DNA from: Cupriavidus campinensis
GTDB taxonomy: Bacteria; Pseudomonadota; Gammaproteobacteria; Burkholderiales; Burkholderiaceae
Length of the DNA: 64,000 nt
Direction: 5' to 3'
NCBI RefSeq assembly: GCF_905397395.1
Contig: NZ_CAJPVH010000023.1
Location: forward strand, 16,569 to 80,568
Both the position numbers and the translations under genes were made by a program. The notes under the pieces were generated by a model, which saw only the letters and a program-made list of their open reading frames with translations, was not told the origin of the DNA and did not search any database. Numbering within the stretch: the stretch's first letter is position 1; each line of letters starts with the position of its first letter. This document shows, one piece after another, positions 9,503-19,051 of this stretch.

Positions 9503-9910
9503 ATGACCATCAAGAAGACCGACGCCGAATGGCGTGAGCAACTCTCCGATATCGAGTACCGCGTCGCGCGTGAAGCCGCCACCGAGCGCCCGTTCACCGG
9601 CCGCTACTGGGACCACTGGAACCAGGGCATCTACCACTGCGTGGGGTGCGGCACGCCGCTGTTCGAATCAGCCACGAAGTTCGACGCCGGCTGCGGCTGG
9701 CCCAGCTATTTCAAGCCGATCAACGGCGAGGTGATCGCCGAGCACACGGACCACAGCCACGGCATGACGCGCGTGGAAGTGCGCTGCAAGGAATGCGGCA
9801 GCCACCTGGGCCACGTGTTCGAGGATGGCCCGGCCCCCACCGGCCTGCGCTATTGCATCAACTCGGCTGCGCTAAAATTCGATGATCGGGATCCTTCCGA
9901 TCGCGGGTGA
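9503..9910 (+). CDS. msrB: Peptide methionine-(R)-S-oxide reductase MsrB
   Basis: 135-residue MsrB that reduces methionine-R-sulfoxide in proteins. Zinc ligands are C46/C49 and C95/C98 (two CxxC pairs), the catalytic nucleophile is C118 in RYCINS, and C64 is a likely resolving cysteine; H101 and H104 in SHLGHVF complete the active site. The ATG at 9503 has GAGAAGGA upstream. There is no signal peptide, so it acts in the cytoplasm. It heads the conserved msrB-yciB-bolA-parvulin block. Confidence 0.95.
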   Translation: MTIKKTDAEWREQLSDIEYRVAREAATERPFTGRYWDHWNQGIYHCVGCGTPLFESATKFDAGCGWPSYFKPINGEVIAEHTDHSHGMTRVEVRCKECGSHLGHVFEDGPAPTGLRYCINSAALKFDDRDPSDRG

Positions 9911-10025
9911 AACTTCGGGTGATGTAATCGTTGCTTAGGACGCCCGCCACGCGCCATTCCCCAAGTACAATGGCGCGGCCGCGGGCCTCTGCACCAGGCA
10001 AGCCCGCCAATCAACCATCGTCCGC

Positions 10026-10565
10026 ATGAAATTTCTTTTCGACCTGTTTCCGGTCATCCTGTTCTTCATCGCCTTCAAGCTGTTCGGCATCTATCCGGCC
10101 ACGGCCGTCGCGATGATTGCCACGGTGTTCCAGATTGCCTGGGTGCGCTTCCGCCACGGCAAGGTGGAACCGATGCAATGGGTCAGCCTGCTGATCATCG
10201 GCGTGTTTGGCGGTGCCACCATCCTGTTGCACAACGAGACCTTCATCAAGTGGAAGCCGACGGTGCTGTACTGGCTGTTCGCGGTGACGCTGGTGGGCTC
10301 GGTCATTGGCTGGCGCAAGAACCTGATCCGCGCCATGATGGAAAAGCAGGTCACCCTGCCGGACGCCATGTGGGGCCGCCTGAATGCGGCCTGGGCCGGC
10401 TTCTTCGCCGCCATGGGCCTGCTGAACCTCTACGTGGCATACACGTTCTCCACCGATACCTGGGTCAACTTCAAGCTGTTCGGCAGCATGGGGCTGATGC
10501 TGGTGTTCATCGTGCTCCAGAGCATCTGGATGTCGCGCCATATCCAGGAAACCCCGTCCGAATAA
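10026..10565 (+). CDS. yciB: Inner membrane intracellular septation protein YciB
   Basis: 179-residue integral membrane protein matching YciB/IspZ from end to end: [19 protein letters not shown] at the N-terminus, five hydrophobic segments, [19 protein letters not shown] in the middle loop and [20 protein letters not shown] near the end. The family is implicated in cell-envelope integrity and septation through contacts with elongation and division proteins. It lies 115 bp after msrB and 28 bp before bolA. Confidence 0.95.
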   Translation: MKFLFDLFPVILFFIAFKLFGIYPATAVAMIATVFQIAWVRFRHGKVEPMQWVSLLIIGVFGGATILLHNETFIKWKPTVLYWLFAVTLVGSVIGWRKNLIRAMMEKQVTLPDAMWGRLNAAWAGFFAAMGLLNLYVAYTFSTDTWVNFKLFGSMGLMLVFIVLQSIWMSRHIQETPSE

Positions 10566-10593
10566 GCCGGACGCCACGCTACAAGGAACCCGG

Positions 10594-10908
10594 ATGGCTG
10601 CAGACCCCGCCACCATCGACGCGCTGCTGCGTGCGGCCCTCGACCCCTCCCGCCTGACCGTGCGCGACGACAGCGCGGCCCATGCCGGCCATGCCGGCGC
10701 GGCCTCCGGCGGAGGGCATTACGAAGTGCTGATCGTTAGCGAGTTGTTTGCGGGCCACTCGCGGGTTGCCCGCCATCGCATGGTGTATGATGCGCTGCGC
10801 GCCCTGTTCCCGGCGCAGATTCATGCGCTGGCCGTCAGCGCCTACACCGACCAAGAATATCAATCCCGCGAAGCTTCACGCGACGCTACCCGCAACTCTC
10901 AGACCTGA
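10594..10908 (+). CDS. bolA: BolA-family protein
   Basis: 104-residue BolA/IbaG-type protein. The core runs HYEVLIVSELFAGHSRVARHRMVYDALRALF, including the helix-turn region and the conserved His and Arg used for glutaredoxin/FeS-cluster contact, and then IHALAVSAYTDQEY. BolA proteins act with monothiol glutaredoxins in FeS trafficking and stress-linked regulation. The first 35 residues are an Ala/His-rich extension. It is followed after 4 bp by the parvulin gene. Confidence 0.9.
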   Translation: MAADPATIDALLRAALDPSRLTVRDDSAAHAGHAGAASGGGHYEVLIVSELFAGHSRVARHRMVYDALRALFPAQIHALAVSAYTDQEYQSREASRDATRNSQT

Positions 10909-10912
10909 TTCC

Positions 10913-11707
10913 ATGAAGACCACCGTCCTCTCGTTCAGCCTGGCGGCTGTGCTTGCTGCTGGCAGCCTGCCCGCAATCGCCCAGAACGCCGCCGTTGTGA
11001 ATGGCAAGCCCATCCCCTCGGCCAAGCTGGACAAGCTGATCGCCGGCACCGGCCAGCCCGCCAGCCCCGAGCTGCGCGACCGGGCCCGCACCATGCTGAT
11101 CGACCGGGAACTGCTGCTGCAGGAAGCCAACAAGCGCGGCATCACCCAGCGCGACGACGTGCAGGAGCAGCTCGAGCAGGCCAAGCTCAACGTGCTGGCC
11201 GGCGCGGTGTTCGAGGACTACGTGCGCACCAACGGCGCCAGCGACGACGAACTGCGCAAGCAGTACGACAAGATCAAGGCGCAGTTCGGCAACGGCAAGG
11301 AATACCACGTCCGCCACATCCTGGTGGAGAAGGAAGCCGACGCCCGCGCAATCATCGCCAAGATCAAGGGCGGCGCCAAGTTCGAGGACGTGGCCAAGGC
11401 TTCGTCGAAGGACACCGGCTCGGCCGTCAATGGCGGCGACCTGGACTGGGCCAACAGCACCAGCTACGTGCCCGAGTTCTCGGCCGCGATGACCGGCCTG
11501 AAGAAGGGCCAGATGACCGACACGCCGGTCAAGACCCAGTTTGGCTGGCACATCATCGAACTGGTGGACACGCGCGACGCCAAGATCCCGTCGTTCGAGG
11601 AAGTGAAGCCGCAGCTGCAACAGATGCTGATGGGGGACCAGGCCTGGCAGCGCGAGCAGTTCCAGGCAATGATGAAGTCGATCAAGGAAAAGGCCAAGAT
11701 CCAGTAA
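10913..11707 (+). CDS. Periplasmic parvulin-type peptidyl-prolyl isomerase
   Basis: 264-residue SurA/PrsA-like foldase. A signal peptide (residues 1-22, ending LPAIAQ) precedes an N-terminal helical domain and a PPIC domain (about 130-225) with YHVRHILVEKEADARAI, GGDLDWAN and FGWHIIELVDTR. It would catalyse cis-trans isomerisation of prolyl bonds in exported proteins. The ATG at 10913 was chosen because it begins the signal sequence and follows bolA by 4 bp. A strong intrinsic terminator follows, closing the operon. Confidence 0.93.
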   Translation: MKTTVLSFSLAAVLAAGSLPAIAQNAAVVNGKPIPSAKLDKLIAGTGQPASPELRDRARTMLIDRELLLQEANKRGITQRDDVQEQLEQAKLNVLAGAVFEDYVRTNGASDDELRKQYDKIKAQFGNGKEYHVRHILVEKEADARAIIAKIKGGAKFEDVAKASSKDTGSAVNGGDLDWANSTSYVPEFSAAMTGLKKGQMTDTPVKTQFGWHIIELVDTRDAKIPSFEEVKPQLQQMLMGDQAWQREQFQAMMKSIKEKAKIQ

Positions 11708-11731
11708 GGATCCCGGCGTTTCCCGATACCG

Positions 11732-11757
11732 AAACCGGCGCCCAGGCGCCGGTTTTT
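11732..11757 (+). terminator. Intrinsic terminator after the parvulin gene
   Basis: AAACCGGCGCC at 11732-11742 pairs with GGCGCCGGTTT at 11745-11755 around a CA loop and runs into a T-rich stretch (TTTTTGTTT). It lies 25 bp after the stop codon. Confidence 0.9.
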
Positions 11758-11893
11758 GTTTCCCGGGCGCGCTGGCACACACTTTGGGGATATTTCGACG
11801 TTCCCCCGGCACAGTGCGCCCGGTAAGATGTTTCCCACGGGCCGCCGGGCCGTTCCGGACCGGCACCCGGCATCCTGGGAGCGCATTGCAAGC

Positions 11894-12214
11894 ATGGGCG
11901 TGACAAGCGGCTACTGGCACCTGTGGCATCTCTACTCGCGCGGCGTCGTCTACTGCGCGCTGGGCATGCCGCATATCGATTGCACGGGCATGCGCTGGCG
12001 CCACCTCCACCCTCACCTGCCCGAGCGCGACCGATACGCGCAGACCAAGCTGCTCCAGGCGACCATCGCCTATATGGAGATGCACGGCGAACTGTCCGTG
12101 CCGCCCGACGCCGACCGCATGCGCCTGCTGTACTCGCGCTACCTGCCCTGGAGCGCCCGGCTCCAGGCGGACATGGCGCCCATCGATCCCACGGTGAACC
12201 CGGCGACGGCTTAG
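11894..12214 (+). CDS. Orphan 106-residue protein of unknown function
   Basis: The frame from ATG 11894 has a very strong G/C third-position bias throughout, like surrounding genes, which supports it as coding; an upstream in-frame ATG at 11828 would add 22 residues. GGAG lies 12 bases before the ATG. The product starts MGVTSGYWHLWHLYSRGVVYC, is rich in Tyr, Trp, His and Arg, and has no signal peptide or membrane helix. I recognise no family. It stands alone, between the upstream terminator and the racemase gene. Confidence 0.5.
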   Translation: MGVTSGYWHLWHLYSRGVVYCALGMPHIDCTGMRWRHLHPHLPERDRYAQTKLLQATIAYMEMHGELSVPPDADRMRLLYSRYLPWSARLQADMAPIDPTVNPATA

Positions 12215-12377
12215 CTTCGCCCCCTCCGCCATTCCCACAAAAAGTTACTCTAGCGTCACGTACAACCCGGATATTGCTGACGATCCTGTCAGCGAAGCCA
12301 GGTCTTCGGCATGGGCATTGCTTGGGTCCGCTACCCCCTGCGGCCATAACGCCTGAATCCTGCCACCGAGAGTTGTC

Positions 12378-13112
12378 ATGAAGCTCAAGATCATCAACCC
12401 CAATACCACCCAGAGCATGACCGACAAGATCGGCCAGTGTGCCCGTGCGGTGGCCATGCCGGACACACAGATCGTGGCAGTCAGCCCACGCATGGGCCCG
12501 GCTTCCATCGAGAGCCATTACGATGAGGCGCTCAGCGTGCCGGGCATCCTCGACGAGGTCCTGCTGGGTGAGCAGGAGCACGTGGACGGCTACGTGATTG
12601 CCTGTTTCGGCGATCCGGGCCTCTACGCAGCGCGCGAGGTAGCGCGCGGCCCCGTGATCGGCATCGCCGAGGCCGCCATGCACGCGGCCAGTATGATCGG
12701 CACGAGCTTCAGCGTGGTCACCACGCTGGCCCGCACCTGCAATATCGCCTGGCACCTGGCCGAGCGCTACGGCATGAAGCGGTTCTGCCGCAACGTGCGC
12801 GCCAGCGACCTGCCCGTACTGGAGCTGGAGCGGCCCGGCTCGGATGCGCGCCGCATCATCACCGAAGCCTGCCGCGTGGCACTGGCCGAGGACCAGAGCG
12901 ACTGTATCGTCCTGGGCTGCGCTGGCATGACGGACCTGTGCGCGGAGATCTCCGACGCGACTGGCGCCCCGGTGATCGACGGCGTCTCATGCGCCGTCAA
13001 GATGGCCGAGGCACTAGTCTCGCTGCGGCTCTCCACCAGCAAGCGCGGAGACTGGGCGCGGCCGCTGCCGAAGGCCTACACCGGCCTGCTGGCCCAGTAC
13101 GCGCTGGGCTGA
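12378..13112 (+). CDS. Hydantoin/Asp-Glu racemase family protein
   Basis: 244-residue member of the cofactor-independent Asp/Glu/hydantoin racemase superfamily. It starts with KIINPNTTQSMTDKI, the hydantoin-racemase signature, and has the two opposed catalytic cysteines in CFGDPG (residue about 75) and LGCAGMTDL (about 182), each acting as acid/base on one face of the substrate alpha-carbon. Substrates in the family include 5-substituted hydantoins and allantoin. No hydantoinase or carbamoylase is beside it, so the substrate is open. It is monocistronic; the next 310 bp hold no convincing gene. Confidence 0.85.
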   Translation: MKLKIINPNTTQSMTDKIGQCARAVAMPDTQIVAVSPRMGPASIESHYDEALSVPGILDEVLLGEQEHVDGYVIACFGDPGLYAAREVARGPVIGIAEAAMHAASMIGTSFSVVTTLARTCNIAWHLAERYGMKRFCRNVRASDLPVLELERPGSDARRIITEACRVALAEDQSDCIVLGCAGMTDLCAEISDATGAPVIDGVSCAVKMAEALVSLRLSTSKRGDWARPLPKAYTGLLAQYALG

Positions 13113-13422
13113 ATGCACCGCATTGAGTCATTGCCAGGCCGGTCGCGCCCAATCTTGCCCCCCCCGACTTCCAGAGCAGCATCAGCAAAGACCGAGGCGC
13201 ACCATCCGCGCTGGTTTGATCTGGCGCAAAGTCAGTCGCAACAGCAGGGATCGGCAACAAATGTTCACGTCTGTCTGATTGGCGACGGCGTGAGGTGGAC
13301 TTAGGATGGGCTGCCTGAATTCCTCGATCTGGAGCATCCATCATGCCAATCATTGCACTGCCCTTCGCCATCGCCAGGCGCTATCCGAACCAGAGGTCGC
13401 TGCGCGGCTAAGGCATCGCCCC
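13113..13422. other. Gene-free stretch
   Basis: 310 bp between the racemase and a small membrane protein gene. Short frames here lack codon bias and a ribosome-binding site. I see no clear terminator, tRNA or repeat; it probably holds the promoter of the following two genes. Confidence 0.4.
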
Positions 13423-13860
13423 ATGACCGCGGCGCTCGACCTGCTCGGCTGGTTCTTCATCAACATCGCCGTCCCGTTGCTGGCGCCCGTGGCATTGCTG
13501 CCAATTGCGCGTGTGCCCCGCTTCTATCGGCGGCACAGCAGAGGCATTGTCGTGCGGGCCGTCCAGGATGGGCAACTGCTCTGGACCGTGATTGCGATGA
13601 GCGCCAGCGCATGCCATGCACTGGCAGGGCAATTCAACGTCGACCTACTGCCCGGTCCACAGCGGCTGGTCTGGCTCGGCATCACGTGGCATGTGGGCAT
13701 GATTGTTGGCGCGTCCGGACTCGTCCTCGTGGGTGCCATGGACCAGCATCCCGCGCGGCGCGGCGCCGACTTGCAACCTAACCATATCCTGCGGCTCTCG
13801 GTCGTCCTGGCCATGCTGGCCGCGGTCAGTTGCTCGGTCATGCGCGCATTGGGTTCCTAG
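13423..13860 (+). CDS. Small integral membrane protein, unknown function
   Basis: 145 residues from ATG 13423 (MTAALDLLGWFFINIAVPLL). Four hydrophobic segments are visible at about residues 5-30, 47-65, 75-105 and 120-142, with a basic loop RVPRFYRRHSRG after the first and a His/Arg/Asp-rich loop (DQHPARRGAD) before the last. I recognise no family. It is followed after 23 bp by a 48-residue single-helix protein with a good ribosome-binding site, so the two probably form a small operon and perhaps a complex. Confidence 0.6.
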   Translation: MTAALDLLGWFFINIAVPLLAPVALLPIARVPRFYRRHSRGIVVRAVQDGQLLWTVIAMSASACHALAGQFNVDLLPGPQRLVWLGITWHVGMIVGASGLVLVGAMDQHPARRGADLQPNHILRLSVVLAMLAAVSCSVMRALGS

Positions 13861-13883
13861 CTATCAACCTTAAGGAAACGCTC

Positions 13884-14030
13884 ATGGAAAAATTCCTGAA
13901 CCGGCTGCGTCATGACAAACGCTTCGCAAGGAGGTTCGAGATGGTGGTCATCCTTGTGTACGGCAGCACGGGCCTCTGCTGGATGTCCGCGCTGGCCTAC
14001 ACGGTGCTGACCAGAGGCGGCCTCAAATAG
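13884..14030 (+). CDS. 48-residue single-span membrane protein
   Basis: ATG 13884 is preceded by AAGGAA seven bases upstream. The product has a basic amphipathic N-terminus (KFLNRLRHDKRFARRFE) followed by one hydrophobic helix (MVVILVYGSTGLCWMSALAYTV) and a short tail. This is the form of a small membrane regulator or accessory subunit. It is the last gene of a two-gene unit ended by a bidirectional terminator. No family is recognised. Confidence 0.55.
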   Translation: MEKFLNRLRHDKRFARRFEMVVILVYGSTGLCWMSALAYTVLTRGGLK

Positions 14031-14032
14031 GA

Positions 14033-14054
14033 AAAGCCCGCTTGCGCGGGCTTT
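14033..14054. terminator. Bidirectional terminator between small membrane gene and purL
   Basis: AAAGCCCGC at 14033-14041 pairs perfectly with GCGGGCTTT at 14046-14054 around a TTGC loop. It sits between convergent genes 36 bp from the purL stop and can serve both strands. Confidence 0.85.
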
Positions 14055-14089
14055 CCTGGGGCTTCAGTCTGTCAAGCGCCGTGCAGCGA

Positions 14090-17000
14090 TCAACCGACCC
14101 ACTTCCGGGCGTTGCGGAACATGCGCATCCACGGGCTGCCGCCGTCTGCGGCCTGCTTCCAGGCATCCGGGGCCCAGCTCATGGTGGCTGCCCGGAACAC
14201 GCGCTCCGGGTGGGGCATCAGGGCCGTGAAGCGGCCGTCCACGGTCGTGACCGAGGTGATGCCGTCCGGCGAGCCGTTCGGGTTCAGCGGATAGGCCTGC
14301 GTCACGGCGCCCTTGTTGTCGACGAAGCGCAGCGCCACCTTGGCGGCCTGGATGTCGCCCTGCTGCGAGAAGTCGGCAAACCCTTCGCCGTGTGCCACGA
14401 CGATCGGAATGCGGCTGCCTTCCATGCCGGCGAAGAAGATCGATGGCGATTGCTCGACCTGCACCGTCACGAAGCGCGCTTCGTACTGTTCCGACTGGTT
14501 GCGCGTGAACTTCGGCCAGGCATTGGCACCCGGGATGATCGGGGCGAGGTTGCTCAACATCTGGCAACCGTTGCAAACGCCCAGCGCGAAGGTGTCCTGG
14601 CGGTTGAAGAAGGCCGCGAACTGCTCGGCCATCTGCGCGTTGAACAGGATGGTCTTGGCCCAGCCTTCGCCGGCGCCCAGCACGTCGCCGTAGCTGAAGC
14701 CGCCGCACGCCACGAAGCCCTTGAAGTCGGCCAGGCTCGCCCGGCCGGCGATCAGATCGCTCATATGAACGTCGTGCGTGTCGAAACCGGCGCGGTCCAT
14801 GCTGTACGCCATTTCGAGGTGCGAGTTGACGCCTTGCTCACGCAGGATGGCGACGCGCGGACGGTTGCCAGTGGCGATGAACGGCGCGGCGATGTCCTCG
14901 GCCGGGTCGAACGTCAGCACCGGGCTGATACCGGGGTCCGTGGCGTCCTGGAGCAGCTGGTACTCGCTGTCCGCGCAGGCCGGGTTGTCGCGCAGGCGCG
15001 CGATGCGCCAGCTGACTTCCGACCAGTTGCGCTGGAGTTCGGCACGGGCGGCGCCGAACACCTTCTTGGCGTCGCGGTACACCTCGACCTGATCCGTCGT
15101 GTTCGGCTTGCCGATCACGTGGCTGCAGGCCGACAGGCCAGCTTCGCGGAGCACGCCAAACACGGCGTCGCGCTCGTCGAGTCGCACCTGGATCACGGCG
15201 CCCAGCTCTTCGGCGAACAGCGCGCGCAGCGTCTGGTCGTTGCGGCGCTCCGCCACCTGCTGCGCCCAGTTCTTGGCGTCGCCGTAGTCCTGCTCCTGCG
15301 TCGGGTCGAGCGTCAGCATGTCCACGTTCAGGGACACGCCGCAGTGGCCCGCAAACGCCATTTCGGCCACGGCAGCCATGAAGCCGCCGTCCGAGCGGTC
15401 GTGGTAGGCCAGCAGCTTGCCTTCGCGGTTCAGGCGCTGGATCACGTTGAAGAAGTTCTTCAGGTCGTCGGCGTTGTCGACGTCCGGCGCGCGGTCGCCC
15501 ACCTGCTGCGTCACCTGCGCCAGGATGCTGCCACCCATGCGGTTCTTGCCGCGGCCCAGGTCGATGGCGATCAGCACGCTGTCGCCCAGGTCCGTGCGAA
15601 GCTGCGGCGTCAGGGTATTGTCGACGTCATCCACCGCGGCGAACGCCGAGATGATCAGCGACACCGGCGCCACCACTTCCTTGTCGCCATCGGCGTCCTG
15701 CCACTTGGTGCGCATGGACAGCGAATCCTTGCCGACCGGAATGCTGATGCCCAGCGCCGGGCACAGTTCCATGCCGACGGCATGCACGGTGTCGTACAGC
15801 TTGGCATCCTCGCCCGCCACGCCGCAGGCGGCCATCCAGTTGGCCGACAGCTTGACCTTGCCGAGGTCCTTGACCGGCGCGGCCGCCAGGTTCGTCAGCG
15901 CCTCGCCAATCGCCATGCGGCCGGAGGCCGGTGCGTCGATCACGGCCAGCGGCGTGCGCTCGCCCATGGTCATCGCCTCGCCGGCCTTTCCCTTGTAGTC
16001 GAGCGTGGTCACGGCCACGTCGGCCACCGGCACCTGCCACGGGCCGACCATCTGGTCGCGCGCGTTCATGCCGCCCACGGTACGGTCACCAATGGTGATC
16101 AGGAACGACTTGCTGGCCACGGTGGGGTGGCGCAGCACGTCGCGCACCGCCTGCTCCAGCGCGATGCCGGTCACGTCCACCGGCGGCAGTTCCCGGGTCA
16201 CGCGGGTCACGTCGCGGTGCATGCGCGGCGGCTTGCCCAGCAGCACGTCCGTCGGCATGTCCACCGCGAAGTGCTCCTTGAGCGCGGCGTCCACGTGGGC
16301 ATCCACCAGTTGCAGCTGCTGCTCCTCGGTGGCCACGCCAACCACGGCAAACGGGGCGCGCTCGCGCTCGCACATGGCCTGGAAGCGCGGGAAGCTGTCC
16401 GGCGCAATCGCCATGACATAGCGTTCCTGCGACTCATTGCACCAGATTTCCGCCGGCGACAGGCCCGACTCCTCCAGGTGCACCTGGCGCAGGTCGAAGC
16501 GCGCGCCACGGCCGGCGCCGTCCACGAGTTCGGGGAAGGCGTTCGAGATGCCGCCCGCGCCCACATCGTGGATCGACAGGATCGGGTTGTCGTCGCCAAG
16601 CTGCCAGCAGGCGTTGATGACTTCCTGCGCGCGGCGTTCCATCTCGGGGTTGCCCCGTTGCACGGAGTCGAAATCGAGGTCGGCCGTGTTCGTACCGGTG
16701 GCCATCGAGCTGGCGGCACCGCCGCCCATGCCGATGCGCATGCCCGGGCCGCCAAGCTGGATCAGCAGCGTGCCGGCCGGCAGCGGGTCCTTGTGGGTAT
16801 GGCTGGCGTCGATGTTGCCGATGCCGCCGGCAATCATGATCGGCTTGTGATAGCCGCGCACCGTGCCGGCCACGTTCTGCTCGTAGACGCGGAAGTAGCC
16901 GCCCAGGTTGGCGCGGCCGAACTCGTTGTTGAACGCGGCGCCGCCGAGCGGGCCCTCGATCATGATCTGGAGCGGCGAGGCGATGCGGTCCGGCTTGCCG

Positions 17001-18136
17001 GTTACGCCGGCCTTGTCGTCCGGATTGCGATGGGCCACCGGCTGGGCGGCATCGCGGTCGTTTTCCCAGGCCTCGATGGCATCCGGCAGCATCAGGTTGG
17101 ACACCGTGAAGCCGGTCAGGCCCGCCTTCGGCTTGGCGCCCCGGCCCGTGGCACCCTCGTCGCGGATTTCACCGCCGGCGCCAGTGGAGGCGCCCGGGAA
17201 CGGCGAGATCGCGGTCGGGTGGTTATGGGTTTCCACCTTCATCAGCGTATGGGTCAGCGCCTCGTGGCGGCCGTACTGCTGATCCGCGCCGCGCGGGAAC
17301 CAACGCTCGGCCATGTCGCCTTCCATCACGGCCGAGTTGTCCGAATACGCGACGATCGAGCCCTGCGGGTTCAGCTGGTGCGTATTGCGGATCATCGCGA
17401 ACAGCGACTTGTCCTGGCTCACGCCGTCGATCGTCCACGTGGCGTTGAAGATCTTGTGGCGGCAGTGCTCGCTGTTGGCCTGCGCGAACATCATCAGTTC
17501 CACGTCGGTCGGGTTGCGGCCGAGCTTGGCGTAGGCGTCGAGCAGGTAGTCGATCTCGTCCTCGGACAGCGCGAGACCCATCGACGTGTTGGCCTCCTCC
17601 AGCGCGGCACGGCCGGTGGCGATGTCCACGAAGCGCAGCGGCTTGGCCGGCAGTTCCTGGAACAGCCCGGCGGCGTCCTCGCGCGAGGCGATCACGGTTT
17701 CGGTCATGCGGTCGAACAGGTGCGCGGCCACGGCGGCGCGCACGTCGGCGTCCAGCGTCTTGCGGCCGCGCAGCAGGCCCTTCTTGCAGATCACGGTGAT
17801 CTCGATGCCACGCTCGATGCGGTGCACGTGAGACAGCCCGCAGTTATGCGCGATGTCCGTGGCCTTGCTGGCCCATGGCGAGATCGTGCCGAAACGCGGA
17901 ATCACCACGAAGCGGTCGCCCTCGGACTGGGCCGTGAACGGCGTGCCGTAGGTCAGCAGCGCGGCAATGCGCGACTGGTCTTCGGCGGAGAGCGGCGTGT
18001 CGGTGTCGACAAAATGCAGAAACTGGCCATGCACCGATTCAATATCGGCATCGATCTGTTTGAGCGTGGCAAGCAGGCGTTGCTGGCGGAAGGCGGAAAG
18101 CGCCAAAGCGCCGGGGAAGCACGAGAAATGCGCCAT
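14090..18136 (-). CDS. purL: Phosphoribosylformylglycinamidine synthase (long form)
   Basis: 1348-residue FGAM synthase, the fourth step of purine synthesis, converting FGAR, glutamine and ATP to FGAM. Domains in order: N-terminal PurS-like region, a linker, two ATP-binding AIR-synthase-type halves (for example [15 protein letters not shown] and [17 protein letters not shown]) and a C-terminal class I glutaminase from about residue 1055 ([18 protein letters not shown]), with catalytic Cys in GVCNGCQM and His/Glu in PHPERV. Length matches the proteobacterial single-chain form. It is monocistronic, with the terminator at 14033-14054 downstream. Confidence 0.97.
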   Translation of the reverse strand: MAHFSCFPGALALSAFRQQRLLATLKQIDADIESVHGQFLHFVDTDTPLSAEDQSRIAALLTYGTPFTAQSEGDRFVVIPRFGTISPWASKATDIAHNCGLSHVHRIERGIEITVICKKGLLRGRKTLDADVRAAVAAHLFDRMTETVIASREDAAGLFQELPAKPLRFVDIATGRAALEEANTSMGLALSEDEIDYLLDAYAKLGRNPTDVELMMFAQANSEHCRHKIFNATWTIDGVSQDKSLFAMIRNTHQLNPQGSIVAYSDNSAVMEGDMAERWFPRGADQQYGRHEALTHTLMKVETHNHPTAISPFPGASTGAGGEIRDEGATGRGAKPKAGLTGFTVSNLMLPDAIEAWENDRDAAQPVAHRNPDDKAGVTGKPDRIASPLQIMIEGPLGGAAFNNEFGRANLGGYFRVYEQNVAGTVRGYHKPIMIAGGIGNIDASHTHKDPLPAGTLLIQLGGPGMRIGMGGGAASSMATGTNTADLDFDSVQRGNPEMERRAQEVINACWQLGDDNPILSIHDVGAGGISNAFPELVDGAGRGARFDLRQVHLEESGLSPAEIWCNESQERYVMAIAPDSFPRFQAMCERERAPFAVVGVATEEQQLQLVDAHVDAALKEHFAVDMPTDVLLGKPPRMHRDVTRVTRELPPVDVTGIALEQAVRDVLRHPTVASKSFLITIGDRTVGGMNARDQMVGPWQVPVADVAVTTLDYKGKAGEAMTMGERTPLAVIDAPASGRMAIGEALTNLAAAPVKDLGKVKLSANWMAACGVAGEDAKLYDTVHAVGMELCPALGISIPVGKDSLSMRTKWQDADGDKEVVAPVSLIISAFAAVDDVDNTLTPQLRTDLGDSVLIAIDLGRGKNRMGGSILAQVTQQVGDRAPDVDNADDLKNFFNVIQRLNREGKLLAYHDRSDGGFMAAVAEMAFAGHCGVSLNVDMLTLDPTQEQDYGDAKNWAQQVAERRNDQTLRALFAEELGAVIQVRLDERDAVFGVLREAGLSACSHVIGKPNTTDQVEVYRDAKKVFGAARAELQRNWSEVSWRIARLRDNPACADSEYQLLQDATDPGISPVLTFDPAEDIAAPFIATGNRPRVAILREQGVNSHLEMAYSMDRAGFDTHDVHMSDLIAGRASLADFKGFVACGGFSYGDVLGAGEGWAKTILFNAQMAEQFAAFFNRQDTFALGVCNGCQMLSNLAPIIPGANAWPKFTRNQSEQYEARFVTVQVEQSPSIFFAGMEGSRIPIVVAHGEGFADFSQQGDIQAAKVALRFVDNKGAVTQAYPLNPNGSPDGITSVTTVDGRFTALMPHPERVFRAATMSWAPDAWKQAADGGSPWMRMFRNARKWVG

Positions 18137-18364
18137 GATCGTAGCGGTCGGGAGGCGTAGGGAGGTCGGGGCTGGCGGCCGCCGGCACCGCTGAGTGGGG
18201 AGCCGGCTGGCGGGAAACCGCTATTGTACCTTGCCGGCGCCCGCTTTTTGCATTGCGCAATGGGACAGAGGCGGACATGAACGTCCAAATCGGCTGCGAC
18301 GCCGGCAAGTGCAGCGGGCACACCCTTTTAGTGCGCCCTGAATCACTTCATGCGAAACCGCGGT

Positions 18365-18952
18365 TCAGAGCGACGTCGCCGATCGCGCCGCCTGCTCGTA
18401 CAGACCGGTCAACACGCGCAAAAGGCGCGCAAGTTCGCCGATCTCGACGTTTTCCTCGCTACCTTCGGTGAAATTGCTGGTCAGGCATTGCTCGCGGATC
18501 TCGCGATAACGGGCGCAGGCCTCGGCGCCGGCCTGCGTGGTGGCGTAGGTGGCCTCTTTGCCCACCCGCTCGCCCGCGACCAGCCCCAGCCCCGCCAGCT
18601 TCTTCAGCGCGTAGGTGACCAGATGGGTGTCTTCCACATTCAGCACAAAGCAGATGTCGGCCAGCCGCTTGGCCCGGCCCCGGTGGTTGACGTGGTGAAG
18701 CACCAGCACGTCCAGGAAGGTCAGGTCGCGCACGCCCGCCGCGCCCATGCAGCGCACCACCCAGCGGCTGTAGGCGTTGTAGGCCGTGTTCAGGCCGAAC
18801 TCGAATTCGGACAATTCCGGGCTCCGCACCGAAACGAGGTGCGAGGACGAGACGATATTGACGCCGGCGGCGCGGCCCAGCGTGGCGGGAGGCCGGACGG
18901 CGGCCGATGGCGCGTCGTCGGACGCGCTGGCCTGGACTGGCTTGCGTGCCAT
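18365..18952 (-). CDS. MarR-like winged-helix regulator
   Basis: 195-residue protein with a variable Ala/Pro-rich N-terminus (about 40 residues) and a winged-helix core: LTFLDVLVLHHVNHRGRAKRLADICFVL, then EDTHLVTYALKKLAGLGLVAGERVG as recognition helix and wing. The C-terminus is helical, as in dimerising MarR proteins. The ATG at 18952 has GGGGAG upstream. It is 99 bp downstream of copB on the same strand, but nothing in the sequence ties it to copper; the ligand is unknown. Confidence 0.75.
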   Translation of the reverse strand: MARKPVQASASDDAPSAAVRPPATLGRAAGVNIVSSSHLVSVRSPELSEFEFGLNTAYNAYSRWVVRCMGAAGVRDLTFLDVLVLHHVNHRGRAKRLADICFVLNVEDTHLVTYALKKLAGLGLVAGERVGKEATYATTQAGAEACARYREIREQCLTSNFTEGSEENVEIGELARLLRVLTGLYEQAARSATSL

Positions 18953-19051
18953 GAAGCAGGTCTCCCCTTCGAAGATGAATAAATTTCGTCGAATCACGAC
19001 AGATTGTCGACGAATTATCGAGGTGAAGTCCGCCAGAGTCAAAAAACCGGC

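Noticed and set aside
13113..13304. 63-codon plus-strand frame after the racemase
   Set aside because: No ribosome-binding site, poor codon bias and no hydrophobic or domain pattern.
14042..18160. Plus-strand open frame of about 1372 codons
   Set aside because: It is antisense to purL; the long frame results from high GC on the opposite strand. The product is a His/Arg/Val-rich shadow without domains.
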